Part shown: positions 17,379 through 26,253 of the stretch, one piece after another
How the letters are laid out: each line of letters opens with the position of its first letter
Position numbering within the stretch: position 1 is the stretch's first letter
Notes under the pieces: model-generated
Seen by the model: only the letters and a program-made list of their open reading frames with translations
The model's database searches: none
What the model was told of the DNA's origin: nothing
Assembly: GCA_963677415.2 (NCBI GenBank)
Contig: CAXXFJ010000044.1
Span: forward strand, 124,001 to 188,000
DNA: 64,000 nt
DNA from: JAQUTK01 sp963677415
GTDB taxonomy: Bacteria > Bacteroidota > Bacteroidia > Bacteroidales > JAQUTK01
Direction: 5' to 3'
Program-made: the position numbers and the translations under genes

Positions 17379-18839
17379 ATGAACACTGCCATTCTATTTG
17401 ACACAATGTCGATACAACAATATGTCTTTGGTTCCAATAAACTAAAAGATAATATCGGGGCATCTTATATCATAGAAAACATCTATAGTTATTTAGACGA
17501 TGAAGCTGAAAAAAGACCACTGGAGTTATCCGTTGGTTATATAGGAGGCGGTAATGCTTTAATTTTTACTATTTCAGAAGACAAAGCAAAAGAAATAGTA
17601 AGAGACTTTACTACCATGATGCTTTACACTTATCCAGGTGTTTCAGTTGCCGTGGCAATAATGGATGGATTCAGAAAAGACGATAAGAATTATTCAACCG
17701 ACATAAAATATATTTTCAAATTATTAGCTAAAAACAAAGGGGAAAAGATATCGATTAATACCCTTTCATCTCATGGAATTACAGCAATTTGTCAATACTC
17801 TTCTTTGTCAGTCGAAAAGATTGATAAACATGGATTTCTATTATCTTCAACAACATATACCAAACGAAATTACGAAGAAAAAGCAAGAAAAAAAGAAAAC
17901 GAATTACTCAGTAAAGATATTTTTAAAAATTATCAATTTCCGGATGAACTTGATGATCTTGGTCAAAATAAAGGTGAAGATTCTCATATAGCAGTCGTAC
18001 ATATAGATGGAAATGGTTTTGGAGAAGTTTTTAGAAACCTGAAAAATGTTAAAGACACAAAAGAGCTTTCAGAAAAAGTAAAGAATGCTGTAAAGGAGAC
18101 ATTCGTTTATATGCTTGAAATGTATATTACAAATGAGGACTCATTTGGAAATATCATTCACAGAAAAAACATTAAGAACAAGATTTTACCAATACGCCCC
18201 ATAATACTTGGTGGTGATGATGTAACCTTCGTTTGTCATAGTAAATTGGGAATCTGGTTTGCAGAAAGATTTATCGAGAAGTTTCAGTCCTTTTATATTG
18301 ATGATGAACAAAAAACACCTTTTAGTGCCAGTGCAGGCATTGCTATAGTTAAAACTAAGTATCCTTTTTATCGGGCATATCAATTAGCAGAGGAATTATG
18401 TAACAGTGCAAAAAAGAAAAGAAAAGATAAAGATTCAAATGGTAATTGGATAGACTTCCAGATGGCTTACAGTGGACTTGGGAATACACTAGAGGAAGTC
18501 AGAAGAAGTCAATACTATGATTCGAAAGGTCAAAAACCACTTTTCAAAAGACCATATAGTATTGAGAGAATTATAGGTAATATTTCTCTTTCAGAGTTGA
18601 AAAAGTTCACTTTGTCTTTTAAAGAATCTTTGCCGAATACTAAAATAAAAGATTTACGTGAAATGCTCACTAGAGATGAAGACTCACAAAAAGTTTTCAT
18701 TGAACATCTAAAACATCAACACAATAGATTTGATGAAAAATTCTGTAATAATGGCACAACAGAGAATATCCTTGATAGATATCCATTCTTCGACATGATA
18801 GAGCTACTAGAATTATACCCCACTAACCTATTAAAATAA
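17379..18839 (+). CDS. cas10: Cas10, HD-less type III signature subunit
   Basis: Large subunit of the type III interference complex. On target RNA binding its palm domain is expected to make cyclic oligoadenylates from ATP. The N-terminus starts directly with the Cas10 palm 1 region (FDTMSIQQYVFGSNKLKDNI), so there is no HD nuclease domain. The palm 2 domain has HIDGNGFG (residues 208-215) and an intact GGDD motif at 278-281. At 486 residues it is much shorter than the usual 700-1000. The domain layout implies no Cas10 single-stranded DNase activity but retained signalling. It is the first gene of a tightly packed operon: the next start follows after 5 bp. The minimal Cas10 with Csx10 and Csx19 neighbours fits subtype III-D or a close variant. 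Confidence 0.92.
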   Translation: MNTAILFDTMSIQQYVFGSNKLKDNIGASYIIENIYSYLDDEAEKRPLELSVGYIGGGNALIFTISEDKAKEIVRDFTTMMLYTYPGVSVAVAIMDGFRKDDKNYSTDIKYIFKLLAKNKGEKISINTLSSHGITAICQYSSLSVEKIDKHGFLLSSTTYTKRNYEEKARKKENELLSKDIFKNYQFPDELDDLGQNKGEDSHIAVVHIDGNGFGEVFRNLKNVKDTKELSEKVKNAVKETFVYMLEMYITNEDSFGNIIHRKNIKNKILPIRPIILGGDDVTFVCHSKLGIWFAERFIEKFQSFYIDDEQKTPFSASAGIAIVKTKYPFYRAYQLAEELCNSAKKKRKDKDSNGNWIDFQMAYSGLGNTLEEVRRSQYYDSKGQKPLFKRPYSIERIIGNISLSELKKFTLSFKESLPNTKIKDLREMLTRDEDSQKVFIEHLKHQHNRFDEKFCNNGTTENILDRYPFFDMIELLELYPTNLLK

Positions 18840-18844
18840 TAGAT

Positions 18845-19465
18845 ATGGCACAACAGAAATATAACATGCAGATTTCATTACTATCTGATACGTTAATTGG
18901 TTCGGCAGAAGGATACGGTGCAATAATAGACAAAGATTCTGTTTTCGACGAGGTGGGTTTACCAATAATTCCAGGGAGAAGGGTAAAAGGAATACTTAGA
19001 GAACAGGCAGAACTGTTGGCAGAATTTAAATCCTCGATTTATACACCAGAGTTACTATTTGGTGATATAGGTATGACCGACAAAAAAACTGAATACCTCT
19101 CTGTTTCAAATTTTGTACTTCCTGATTATAATGCAAACAAGGCCTATCTCAGATTCTTAATCCAAGATGGACAAATTTCCCGTTCGGAGGTGATTGAATA
19201 CTTTACATCATTGAGAATGATGACCAGTATAGAAGAGAATGGTATTGCCGCCGACACGTCGTTGAGGACATTTCGGGTACTCAAAAAGGGACTTACATTT
19301 AATGGTGAGCTTTTTTTCGACCAGGCACAGCATACAGTCTTTCAAGATGTTCTTTCGCTTACCCGCCGAATAGGGTCAATGAGAAATCGTGGATTGGGGC
19401 ATATTCAGTGTAGACTTATGACGCAAATAAACTCATCTGATGATATAAATAAACACAACGTATGA
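18845..19465 (+). CDS. Cas7-like (Csm3-type) RAMP backbone subunit
   Basis: Backbone protein that binds the crRNA and, in this family, cuts the bound target RNA. At 206 residues it is one RAMP domain. Residues 29-44 (DKDSVFDEVGLPIIPG) align with the Csm3 segment that ends PIIPG; Asp29 is in register with the catalytic Asp33 of streptococcal Csm3, and Asp35 with the second conserved acid. RVKGILRE is the usual helix after the loop, and the C-terminal glycine-rich strand is GSMRNRGLGHIQC. It ends in a 4-bp ATGA overlap with csx10. Cleavage activity is inferred from Asp29. Confidence 0.85.
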   Translation: MAQQKYNMQISLLSDTLIGSAEGYGAIIDKDSVFDEVGLPIIPGRRVKGILREQAELLAEFKSSIYTPELLFGDIGMTDKKTEYLSVSNFVLPDYNANKAYLRFLIQDGQISRSEVIEYFTSLRMMTSIEENGIAADTSLRTFRVLKKGLTFNGELFFDQAQHTVFQDVLSLTRRIGSMRNRGLGHIQCRLMTQINSSDDINKHNV

Positions 19466-20850
19466 AAAAGTTACATTACATCATCACAACGTTGGAGCCA
19501 CTGATTATTACTCAACATTCCGACGATCCGAATATGTACGAAACGTTACAATATATTCGTGGCACCGTTATCCAAGGAGTCTTTGCACAAAGCTACCTTA
19601 AGGATAGAGATGCTGATACTGATTTCACGCGCCTAATAGTTGGAGGAGATTGCACTTTCTCTAATGCTTTTCCTATTGAACGTGAAATAGTATTTACTCC
19701 TGCACCTGCAGCATTAGTAAGGGAAAAATACAACCCGAGTAAGGCACATAATCTTTTTGTGCAATCTGATGATGTGCAAACCAAAGGTATCTCGTCGCTA
19801 GTGTCAATTCAGTCCAATATTATTTCAGCTCTTACCATTCGCAAAGAAATCCGGCTCCATAACGAAATTAAAGATGATACAAGAATTAGTGAAGACGGAA
19901 AACTATTTAATTACCAATCGCTACCCTCTGACATGGAGTTTAAGGGCTCTATTACCCTACTGGATGATAACGATGAAGATACAATTAAAGGCCTTATTCT
20001 CAATGACTCTAAACTTAGAATTGGGCGTTCTGCTACATCTGAATATGGGAAAGTGAATTTCAGATGGTCTGACGAGAAGGCGGTAGAAGACAAAAAAGTG
20101 GAAGGAAAAGTAGTCATGACAATGCTCTCGGACACCATTGTCTATAATGACAATGGATTTTCGAGTCTTGTTGCCAATGATATAAACCCATTCCTCAAAA
20201 ATTCAAGTATAGAACGAACAATCTCACGTAAATCAAGGATTGAAGGGTTTCTTAATGTATGGAAACTACGCAAACCTTCCGAGAATGTATTTGCCGCCGG
20301 AAGTTCTTTCTTGCTCGATAAACTTCCTGATAATTCAGATGAACTTGAAAATATGGGATTAGGAGAACGTACACATGAAGGGTATGGACAAGTTCTATTT
20401 GCAATGTACAGTGCCACTGTTGATGGTTTTGACTATCATGAATTGGGAAATCCGAAATATCCGCATCTGGAAGAGGAAGAAATGCCCGATCTGACTGATA
20501 GGATACTGAGATCAATAAGATCAAATAGGGCAAAAGAAAAGGTTATCAGTAAAGCGTTGGATGATGCAGAAAATACAATACCGAAAATTACAAGTAATCA
20601 TTTGTTAGGGAAGTTGAAAGATATGCCTTTTGATGAAACGAAATTTAATAATTATCTAGATGATTTGAGGGCTCCAGCAAAAAAACATTTAGAAAATTCG
20701 TATATCGGTAACAAAAGTCTTGTTGAACATCTGAAAGAAGTGATTTCAGGAAGTTATTGTAATGAGCAGAAAGCACTTTATCTCATTCAGTATTTTAATC
20801 AATTGCGTCGCCTAAACATTCAAAAAGAGCAAGAAGATGAAAAACGGTAG
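19462..20850 (+). CDS. csx10: Csx10-type RAMP (Cas5-like) subunit
   Basis: Likely the Cas5-role protein that caps the 5' tag of the crRNA in subtype III-D complexes. The N-terminus (YIITTLEPLIITQ, YIRGTVIQGVFAQSYL) and the mid-region LRIGRSATSEYGKVNF match the Csx10 pattern, where a GRS...YG.V strand follows the first RAMP fold. A second RAMP-like half ends near LGERTHEGYGQVLF, also a glycine-rich strand. The C-terminal ~100 residues are helical. Length 462 is typical of the family. It overlaps the previous gene by 4 bp and the next by 14 bp. Recognition is from motif memory; no alignment was run. Confidence 0.8.
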   Translation: MKKLHYIITTLEPLIITQHSDDPNMYETLQYIRGTVIQGVFAQSYLKDRDADTDFTRLIVGGDCTFSNAFPIEREIVFTPAPAALVREKYNPSKAHNLFVQSDDVQTKGISSLVSIQSNIISALTIRKEIRLHNEIKDDTRISEDGKLFNYQSLPSDMEFKGSITLLDDNDEDTIKGLILNDSKLRIGRSATSEYGKVNFRWSDEKAVEDKKVEGKVVMTMLSDTIVYNDNGFSSLVANDINPFLKNSSIERTISRKSRIEGFLNVWKLRKPSENVFAAGSSFLLDKLPDNSDELENMGLGERTHEGYGQVLFAMYSATVDGFDYHELGNPKYPHLEEEEMPDLTDRILRSIRSNRAKEKVISKALDDAENTIPKITSNHLLGKLKDMPFDETKFNNYLDDLRAPAKKHLENSYIGNKSLVEHLKEVISGSYCNEQKALYLIQYFNQLRRLNIQKEQEDEKR

Positions 20851-22279
20851 AATAATATTAAAAGCCCAGCTAACTAACCTAAGCCCTATTGGTATTGGCT
20901 CAGGCAGAGATGAGCATAGCGACCGTGATATAGTAACAACAATATACGATTTAGATAATTCAGGAAACATTCTTCCTCCCGAGAGTTTTCCAGAATTTGG
21001 GGAAAAAATTGAACTACCGTTTATACCGGCAACGTCTTTTCTAGGTAAAATATTCAGATTATTTGATCTTGAAAAATATCCGGAGATTATCAAGCGATAT
21101 TGGGGAGAATCGGAACAAAATGCATCATTCATTGATTGTAGCGATATTTTATTGACCGAATTACCCAAAAATGAAATTGAAATCAGGGATGGTATAAGAC
21201 TTGATTCGGCGAAGGGTACAGTTGCGAAGGGTGCTAAATTTGACTATGAATTACTTGCACCCGGAGCTAAATTCGATTTGACCATACTTTTCAGGGTCGA
21301 AAACGAAATTGATTATGTATTGGCAACGCAAATAGCTTGTGATATTGCAAGCATAATCGAAACCGGTTTTGATTTGGGAGCCAAAACAACAGTTGGTTAT
21401 GGTAAAATGAAGGGAGATAATGTAAATCTATACGAATTGGACTTTGATGACGAAATTCACTTTGAACAATGGATAAAAAACAACTTGACTCAATTCCCAA
21501 TAAGTAAAACAGCAGTTTCATTGCTTAAATCCGATGAACAATTGTTTGAAATTAAAGCTTCGTTCAGCATTAAGAATTCGTTGATTATCCGCTCCTATTC
21601 CAAAGACCCTAAGGCGGTCGATTCGACTCATCTGAAATCAGGTGGTATCAACATCTTGGCCGGCTCATCTATAAAAGGAGCTTTACGAGGACGTGCTGAA
21701 CGTATTTTGAATACAATACATAGAGATGCTTTTATTACAGAAACAGTCCTTGCTGGTCTGTTTGGCGATGTTGAGAAAGAAGAGGCTGATAAACAAAAAG
21801 TGAAAAAGGATGGCTATACCGTTCCATCCAGAGTCTTTGTAGATGAAGTACCAATTGAAGAAGTAAAAGAAGAAATTCAAACCCGGATACAAATTGACCG
21901 CTTTACAGGTGGAACTGTTGATGGAGCCTTGATTGAAGAAGTTCCACTCTTTCCTATTAAAGACAAGGAGCAGATAAAAAACTTCCGGATTTCTATAAAA
22001 GAAGCACAGCCAGCCGATAAAGGGTTGATGCTTCTGCTACTAAAAGACCTCTGGACAGGAGATTTACCTATTGGTGGTGAAAAATCAATAGGGAGAGGAG
22101 TATTGAAAGGTGTGAAATCAGAATTGAAGGATGGTAAAGAGACTTACATGTTTGATGATGATTTTACTAACCCACTAAAGATGAAAAAACTGCAAGGTTA
22201 TGTTGATTCCCTTAATAACCTTGACAATTATGAATTCTATTTCGAACTTGTGAAAACCTATAAAGACTGTAAGAAATGA
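20837..22279 (+). CDS. Double-RAMP Cas7-like protein (two fused Csm3-type domains)
   Basis: A 480-residue protein made of two RAMP folds. The first (about 1-205) has LSPIGIGSGRDEHSDRD, LPFIPATSFLGKI and the glycine-rich GFDLGAKTTVGYGKM. The second (about 230-450) has KAVDSTHL with Asp262 at the position of the Csm3 cleavage acid, ILAGSSIKGALRGRAERI, the Cas7 thumb-like TRIQIDRFTGG, and GGEKSIGRG. The fusion would supply two adjacent backbone units in a fixed order, as in type III-D and III-E systems where Cas7 fusions are known. The first domain also has acidic residues (Asp29, Asp31) near the expected site but no clear Csm3 match. It overlaps both neighbours (14 bp and 4 bp). Confidence 0.82.
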   Translation: MKNGRIILKAQLTNLSPIGIGSGRDEHSDRDIVTTIYDLDNSGNILPPESFPEFGEKIELPFIPATSFLGKIFRLFDLEKYPEIIKRYWGESEQNASFIDCSDILLTELPKNEIEIRDGIRLDSAKGTVAKGAKFDYELLAPGAKFDLTILFRVENEIDYVLATQIACDIASIIETGFDLGAKTTVGYGKMKGDNVNLYELDFDDEIHFEQWIKNNLTQFPISKTAVSLLKSDEQLFEIKASFSIKNSLIIRSYSKDPKAVDSTHLKSGGINILAGSSIKGALRGRAERILNTIHRDAFITETVLAGLFGDVEKEEADKQKVKKDGYTVPSRVFVDEVPIEEVKEEIQTRIQIDRFTGGTVDGALIEEVPLFPIKDKEQIKNFRISIKEAQPADKGLMLLLLKDLWTGDLPIGGEKSIGRGVLKGVKSELKDGKETYMFDDDFTNPLKMKKLQGYVDSLNNLDNYEFYFELVKTYKDCKK

Positions 22280-22863
22280 AAGACAATGGACTTAAATATT
22301 CGAAATTAAAAACCACTTCAACTCCCATAATTATTCAATCTGATCTGGATATTCTGGCAAATGTGCGCGAAGGAGCTTGGTTTATTGCTTACCTGTATCA
22401 CCGTGTTGTAATAGGGAAAATTAAAAATGGAAAGTTTGAATACTATCCTGATACGAAGATCCCCAATGATGTATCAATTACTAATATTCTTAAGCTACGT
22501 GTTTTTGATGAAGATACTGAATTATTTGTTTGGAAAACTAAATTGAGAGGTTACAAAGCCCGATTTAGGACAGATGGTATTGGCCCTGGACAGGGTGTTG
22601 TCGATGCCAATCAGGTGCTGTTTGGTACTGAAGCAAAGAAAATAGGGAATACATTTTTTTCAGCATTAACCGAAAAAAGAGGTACTGAAATTATACTTTC
22701 ACTTTCTGATCTAGGAATTGATGAGTCGGAAATTGACGACAAAAAAGGTCGTTTATGTGTTCACACTCGGTCTTATATTGGTTCAATTGCCAATACTGGA
22801 CAAGCCACTTACGAGGATGTCCGATTTATAAAATTTGAAATATATAAGGAGGAAAAGAAATGA
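22276..22863 (+). CDS. csx19: Csx19-type CRISPR-associated protein
   Basis: A 195-residue protein that matches the Csx19 pattern seen only in subtype III-D neighbourhoods: ILKLRVFDEDTELFVWK, GYKARFRTDG, a VDANQVLFGT segment, a RGTEI..LS region and a C-terminal GQATYEDVRFIKFEIY. The role of Csx19 in the complex is not well defined; in III-D-type assemblies it is an accessory subunit. No membrane helices or nuclease motifs are visible. It overlaps the genes on both sides by 4 bp, so stoichiometric co-translation is likely. Confidence 0.78.
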   Translation: MKDNGLKYSKLKTTSTPIIIQSDLDILANVREGAWFIAYLYHRVVIGKIKNGKFEYYPDTKIPNDVSITNILKLRVFDEDTELFVWKTKLRGYKARFRTDGIGPGQGVVDANQVLFGTEAKKIGNTFFSALTEKRGTEIILSLSDLGIDESEIDDKKGRLCVHTRSYIGSIANTGQATYEDVRFIKFEIYKEEKK

Positions 22864-24710
22864 AAAAAGGGACTTTATCAATTTACAATCATAATGGATT
22901 GGTATGTAATTTATTGTTTAATGGGAAATCATATCGACTTAAAACCAGAATGATAACTTATACTGGAGAGAAGATATCTTTGAACAAGGTTTCCGTTGAA
23001 TTTGAAATGGAAAGAGGCAAAATTATAAGAATAATATATGATGGAGTTGAAATTTATAATATCCCTATAGCTAAAGCTCCATACAATTTTATTGAATTAA
23101 ATGAAAACGAAACCTTTATTGATATTGATTTTCAAAGCTCAAATATATATCATTTACAAAAAGATGATTTTTACAATGGATATATTGACATTATTGCAAG
23201 GAATGAAACTGCTGTTTTTGTAAGAGGTACTGTAGACAATAATTTGAATAGTCAGTCATATTTTAAAAATAGTAAAGGAGAACCTGTAAGAATTGATAAT
23301 TATAAGCCTGCTAATAATTTGGGACTTCCGGGGAGTTCTTTCAGAGGTATGTTGCGAAATTTGATGGAGATTACAAGTTTTGGTAAATTTGGAAGTTTTA
23401 ATGATGATGTTTTGTATTTTAGAAGTTTTGCAGATGACTGTAAAAATCTGAGAGACTATTACAACGAAAATATGGGATCGGCTGTAGCAAACATTAAAGC
23501 AGGATTAATGTACAAAGCAGGTAAAGGGTATAAATTGATTCCTAATGGTATAGCTACCAAAATAACACGAACATATTCACAAGTACAATATTTTCAACGT
23601 GTTTCTACAGGGCGTTATATTGTTCATTCAGGTAATATTCAGGGTAAACTTTATGATATAGAAATTTCTTGTCCTGAAATCAAAGCTAATGCTATAGATA
23701 TTCCTCCATCGGATATCCATAGTTATGCATACGATAAAAACCGAAGTAATATGACAATAAACATACTTTCAGAAGCTGAAAATAATGACTTCGTCCCATG
23801 TTTTTATTTCATCAATAATGGAAATATAGTTTTTGGACATACCCGATTTTTCCGAATGCCATATTTATATTCTATTTCAAGCAGTATTTATCCGGAATTA
23901 ATTGACAATAGAAATACTGATATGGTAAATACTATGTTTGGAGATACTTCTCATTCAAGTAAATTATTTTTTGAAGATTTAAGAATGATTACAGGTAACG
24001 AAGATGAAATTTCGACGCCAAAAATTCTTTCTTCTCCCAATCCAACATCTGTTCAACTTTATCTCGAACAAGGAAATAAAGACATAGAACACTTAAATCA
24101 TTATGATTCAAAAGATGCTATTATTCGTGGTAATAAATTATATTGGCACAAATCAGAAAATGACTCTTGGAAAGAAAATGGTAATCAAAATCAATTAATC
24201 AATAATATAAGAAATGGAAATGATAAGATTCACACCATTATTAAACCAATAAAAAGTGGAGCAACTTTCAAAGGTAGAATCAGGTTTGAAAATCTGTCTT
24301 CTATCGAATTAGGAGCATTATTATTTGCTTTGAAACTGAAGGAAGGATATTGCCATAAAATTGGTATGTGTAAGCCTTTAGGCTTAGGATCAATAAATAT
24401 TCAGCCATCACTACATTTATCGGATCGAAAAAAGAGATACGAGTCTTTAAGTACAGAATGGGGAGAAATTGATGCTATTACTGATAAGTCAATAATTTCA
24501 GAGTTAATAAACAAATTCACGGATGCCGTATGGGAGGTGGTTGACAATAGCTCAAAAGGAAAAGATTTATGGTTACATCCCAGATTGAAGCAATTGGGTA
24601 TATTACTTGATTGGAAAAATAAGCCAGCTGATTCATTAACGAAATATATGAATTTGCCTGATTTTAAACACCGCATGGTTTTGCCGACTCCTGATATAGT
24701 AATAAAATAA
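22860..24710 (+). CDS. TIGR03986-like CRISPR RAMP protein
   Basis: A 616-residue RAMP-superfamily protein of the large Cas7-like class that accompanies Csx19. The first ~120 residues form a beta-rich extension (KRGTLSIYNHNG-like opening). The RAMP core carries LGLPGSSFRGMLRNLMEIT around residues 155-175, then YFRSFAD; a second RAMP-like half includes IKSGATFKGRIRFENL and ends with the glycine-rich GMCKPLGLGSINI. The C-terminus is helical. The start codon overlaps the csx19 stop by 4 bp. It probably forms part of the effector backbone; whether it cuts RNA cannot be judged by eye. Confidence 0.78.
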   Translation: MKKGTLSIYNHNGLVCNLLFNGKSYRLKTRMITYTGEKISLNKVSVEFEMERGKIIRIIYDGVEIYNIPIAKAPYNFIELNENETFIDIDFQSSNIYHLQKDDFYNGYIDIIARNETAVFVRGTVDNNLNSQSYFKNSKGEPVRIDNYKPANNLGLPGSSFRGMLRNLMEITSFGKFGSFNDDVLYFRSFADDCKNLRDYYNENMGSAVANIKAGLMYKAGKGYKLIPNGIATKITRTYSQVQYFQRVSTGRYIVHSGNIQGKLYDIEISCPEIKANAIDIPPSDIHSYAYDKNRSNMTINILSEAENNDFVPCFYFINNGNIVFGHTRFFRMPYLYSISSSIYPELIDNRNTDMVNTMFGDTSHSSKLFFEDLRMITGNEDEISTPKILSSPNPTSVQLYLEQGNKDIEHLNHYDSKDAIIRGNKLYWHKSENDSWKENGNQNQLINNIRNGNDKIHTIIKPIKSGATFKGRIRFENLSSIELGALLFALKLKEGYCHKIGMCKPLGLGSINIQPSLHLSDRKKRYESLSTEWGEIDAITDKSIISELINKFTDAVWEVVDNSSKGKDLWLHPRLKQLGILLDWKNKPADSLTKYMNLPDFKHRMVLPTPDIVIK

Positions 24711-24726
24711 GAAAAACTCCTAATCC

Positions 24727-25092
24727 ATGCTTATAAACTTAACCAATCATCCCTTTGAGGAATGGGCCGAAACACAAAAACATGCCGCAATTGATCAATA
24801 TGGTATAGTTGAAGATTTAGCTTTTCCTGATGTTGATCCGAGTGCTACTAAAGAATATGTTTCGATATTGGCTTCTGAATATTTCTCAGAGTGTTTAATG
24901 AAACTCGAAACCACCGATGGAAAAACTGATGCCATTCATATAAGCGGTGAACCTTGTTTCTTGTTTCAGTTTGTAACATTAGCAAAAGAAAAAGGTATTC
25001 CTTGTATATGCTCTACCACCTATCGTTTGGTTACAAACGATGGAAATATTAAAACTTCTAATTTCAAATTTGTTCAATTCCGTAAATACTAA
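24727..25092 (+). CDS. Small unassigned protein beside the CARF gene
   Basis: A 121-residue soluble protein beginning MLINLTNHP..EW, then QKHAAIDQYG, DLAFPDVDPSA, DAIHISGEPCFLFQFV and a basic end FKFVQFRKY. The alternating strands and helices look like a small Rossmann-type fold, and the LINLTNHP opening recalls the short strand-loop starts of small CRISPR ring-nuclease families such as Csx15 and Csx20, without matching either closely. It lies 16 bp after the RAMP gene and 5 bp before the membrane CARF-like gene, so it is cotranscribed with both. Possible roles are a cyclic-oligoadenylate ring nuclease that switches signalling off, or another nucleotide-processing partner. These roles are inference only. 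Confidence 0.6.
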   Translation: MLINLTNHPFEEWAETQKHAAIDQYGIVEDLAFPDVDPSATKEYVSILASEYFSECLMKLETTDGKTDAIHISGEPCFLFQFVTLAKEKGIPCICSTTYRLVTNDGNIKTSNFKFVQFRKY

Positions 25093-25097
25093 ATATT

Positions 25098-26192
25098 ATG
25101 AAGACAAAAACAAAAAACCAGTTACAATTCTGTATCCTTATTTCTATTATCACGATTGAAATTTTTGGTTTTAGTGATCAACTAAAATATGAATTTTCAG
25201 ATTATTTATTTCCAAGTTTGACCGAGTTCTTAATATGTAATTTACTATGGATAAAAATTGGTGTTATAGGACTTCTTTTCTTATCAATTTTATGTTTATT
25301 ACATGAACTAAAAAGGAAAGATGTGAAACTCTTTTTTATAGTTTTTCTTATAAAAGGATTTCAAAAGAAAAGCAGCAACTTTATCGGATTAGCTAATACA
25401 TTATTTGTAGGTTATAGCATGGCTGTCATTTTCAAAGAATTTGGTTTACGTAATAATAATGGGATTTTAAATGGGCTAATCTATTTAGGCTTTTTGCTAG
25501 TATATTCAATGGTTATAGCCAATTACTTTGTCAAAATTACGCCAAAAGGAAAAATCCCGAAGCCAAAAATACTTATAACTGCACTAAGTCTTATAAGAAA
25601 AGATAATTTACAACTATGCTTGAATGAAATGGAGAAAGAGGATATGAAAGACAAATGGAAGGATCAAGTGTTTTATAACTTGGATGGTTCGATATATAAG
25701 ATAAAGCAATTTATTTTTGGACCTTGGGCAAATTTCGATCCAATCAGAAAATCAATTATTGTTCACAATGAGTCATTGGAACAAATAATTCTAATTTCAA
25801 GTAATGAAGCTAATGATACTTGTAAAGAATTACCAGAGAATCTCCAGCCGAAAGTGTTGATTAATGATTTTATCAAGAAGTGTTATCCTAATCGTAAAAT
25901 ACAAACCCTGATTGTTGCTGATGGAAAGTCTGGTAACAGTATGGTTGAAAATGGGTTCACTTTGGAATGCATTATAAAATCACTCATGAACCAAGGTTAT
26001 AAAGACGAAGACATTATATTTAATGTTACTGGAGGAACGGTGGCAATTAGCGGTGCAATGTTTCTTGAAGCAATACCAGAAGACAGATTAGCCGAATATA
26101 CAAATCAGGATACAGGTTTACTTGAATATATTCCCCTCACAATATTTTCTATTAAATATTTATGGAATGAATTACTTGAAAAAGTTGAATAA
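25098..26192 (+). CDS. Four-helix membrane protein with C-terminal CARF-like domain
   Basis: Candidate effector of the type III system. Four hydrophobic helices fill the N-terminal part (about residues 9-25, 42-68, 95-117 and 122-145), with basic loops (LKRKDVK, KGFQKKSS) between helices 2 and 3. After a basic linker (TPKGKIPKPK) the soluble part has the plan of a CARF ligand-binding domain: strand plus loop at LILISSNEAND-like residues (QIILISSNEA), a middle helix region, then EDIIFNVTGGTVAISGAM with NVTGGT at 309-314, the typical GGT loop. No HEPN or PD-(D/E)xK nuclease motif is present. By analogy with membrane CARF proteins such as Cam1 and Csx23, a cyclic oligoadenylate made by Cas10 may bind the CARF-like part and change the membrane state. 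I do not recognise this exact architecture as a named family. Confidence 0.78.
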   Translation: MKTKTKNQLQFCILISIITIEIFGFSDQLKYEFSDYLFPSLTEFLICNLLWIKIGVIGLLFLSILCLLHELKRKDVKLFFIVFLIKGFQKKSSNFIGLANTLFVGYSMAVIFKEFGLRNNNGILNGLIYLGFLLVYSMVIANYFVKITPKGKIPKPKILITALSLIRKDNLQLCLNEMEKEDMKDKWKDQVFYNLDGSIYKIKQFIFGPWANFDPIRKSIIVHNESLEQIILISSNEANDTCKELPENLQPKVLINDFIKKCYPNRKIQTLIVADGKSGNSMVENGFTLECIIKSLMNQGYKDEDIIFNVTGGTVAISGAMFLEAIPEDRLAEYTNQDTGLLEYIPLTIFSIKYLWNELLEKVE

Positions 26193-26253
26193 AGTAGACA
26201 AGAATACTCTTTTATTTAAGTCTTTGTCTGGTTTAATAAATTGAAAATAGATT

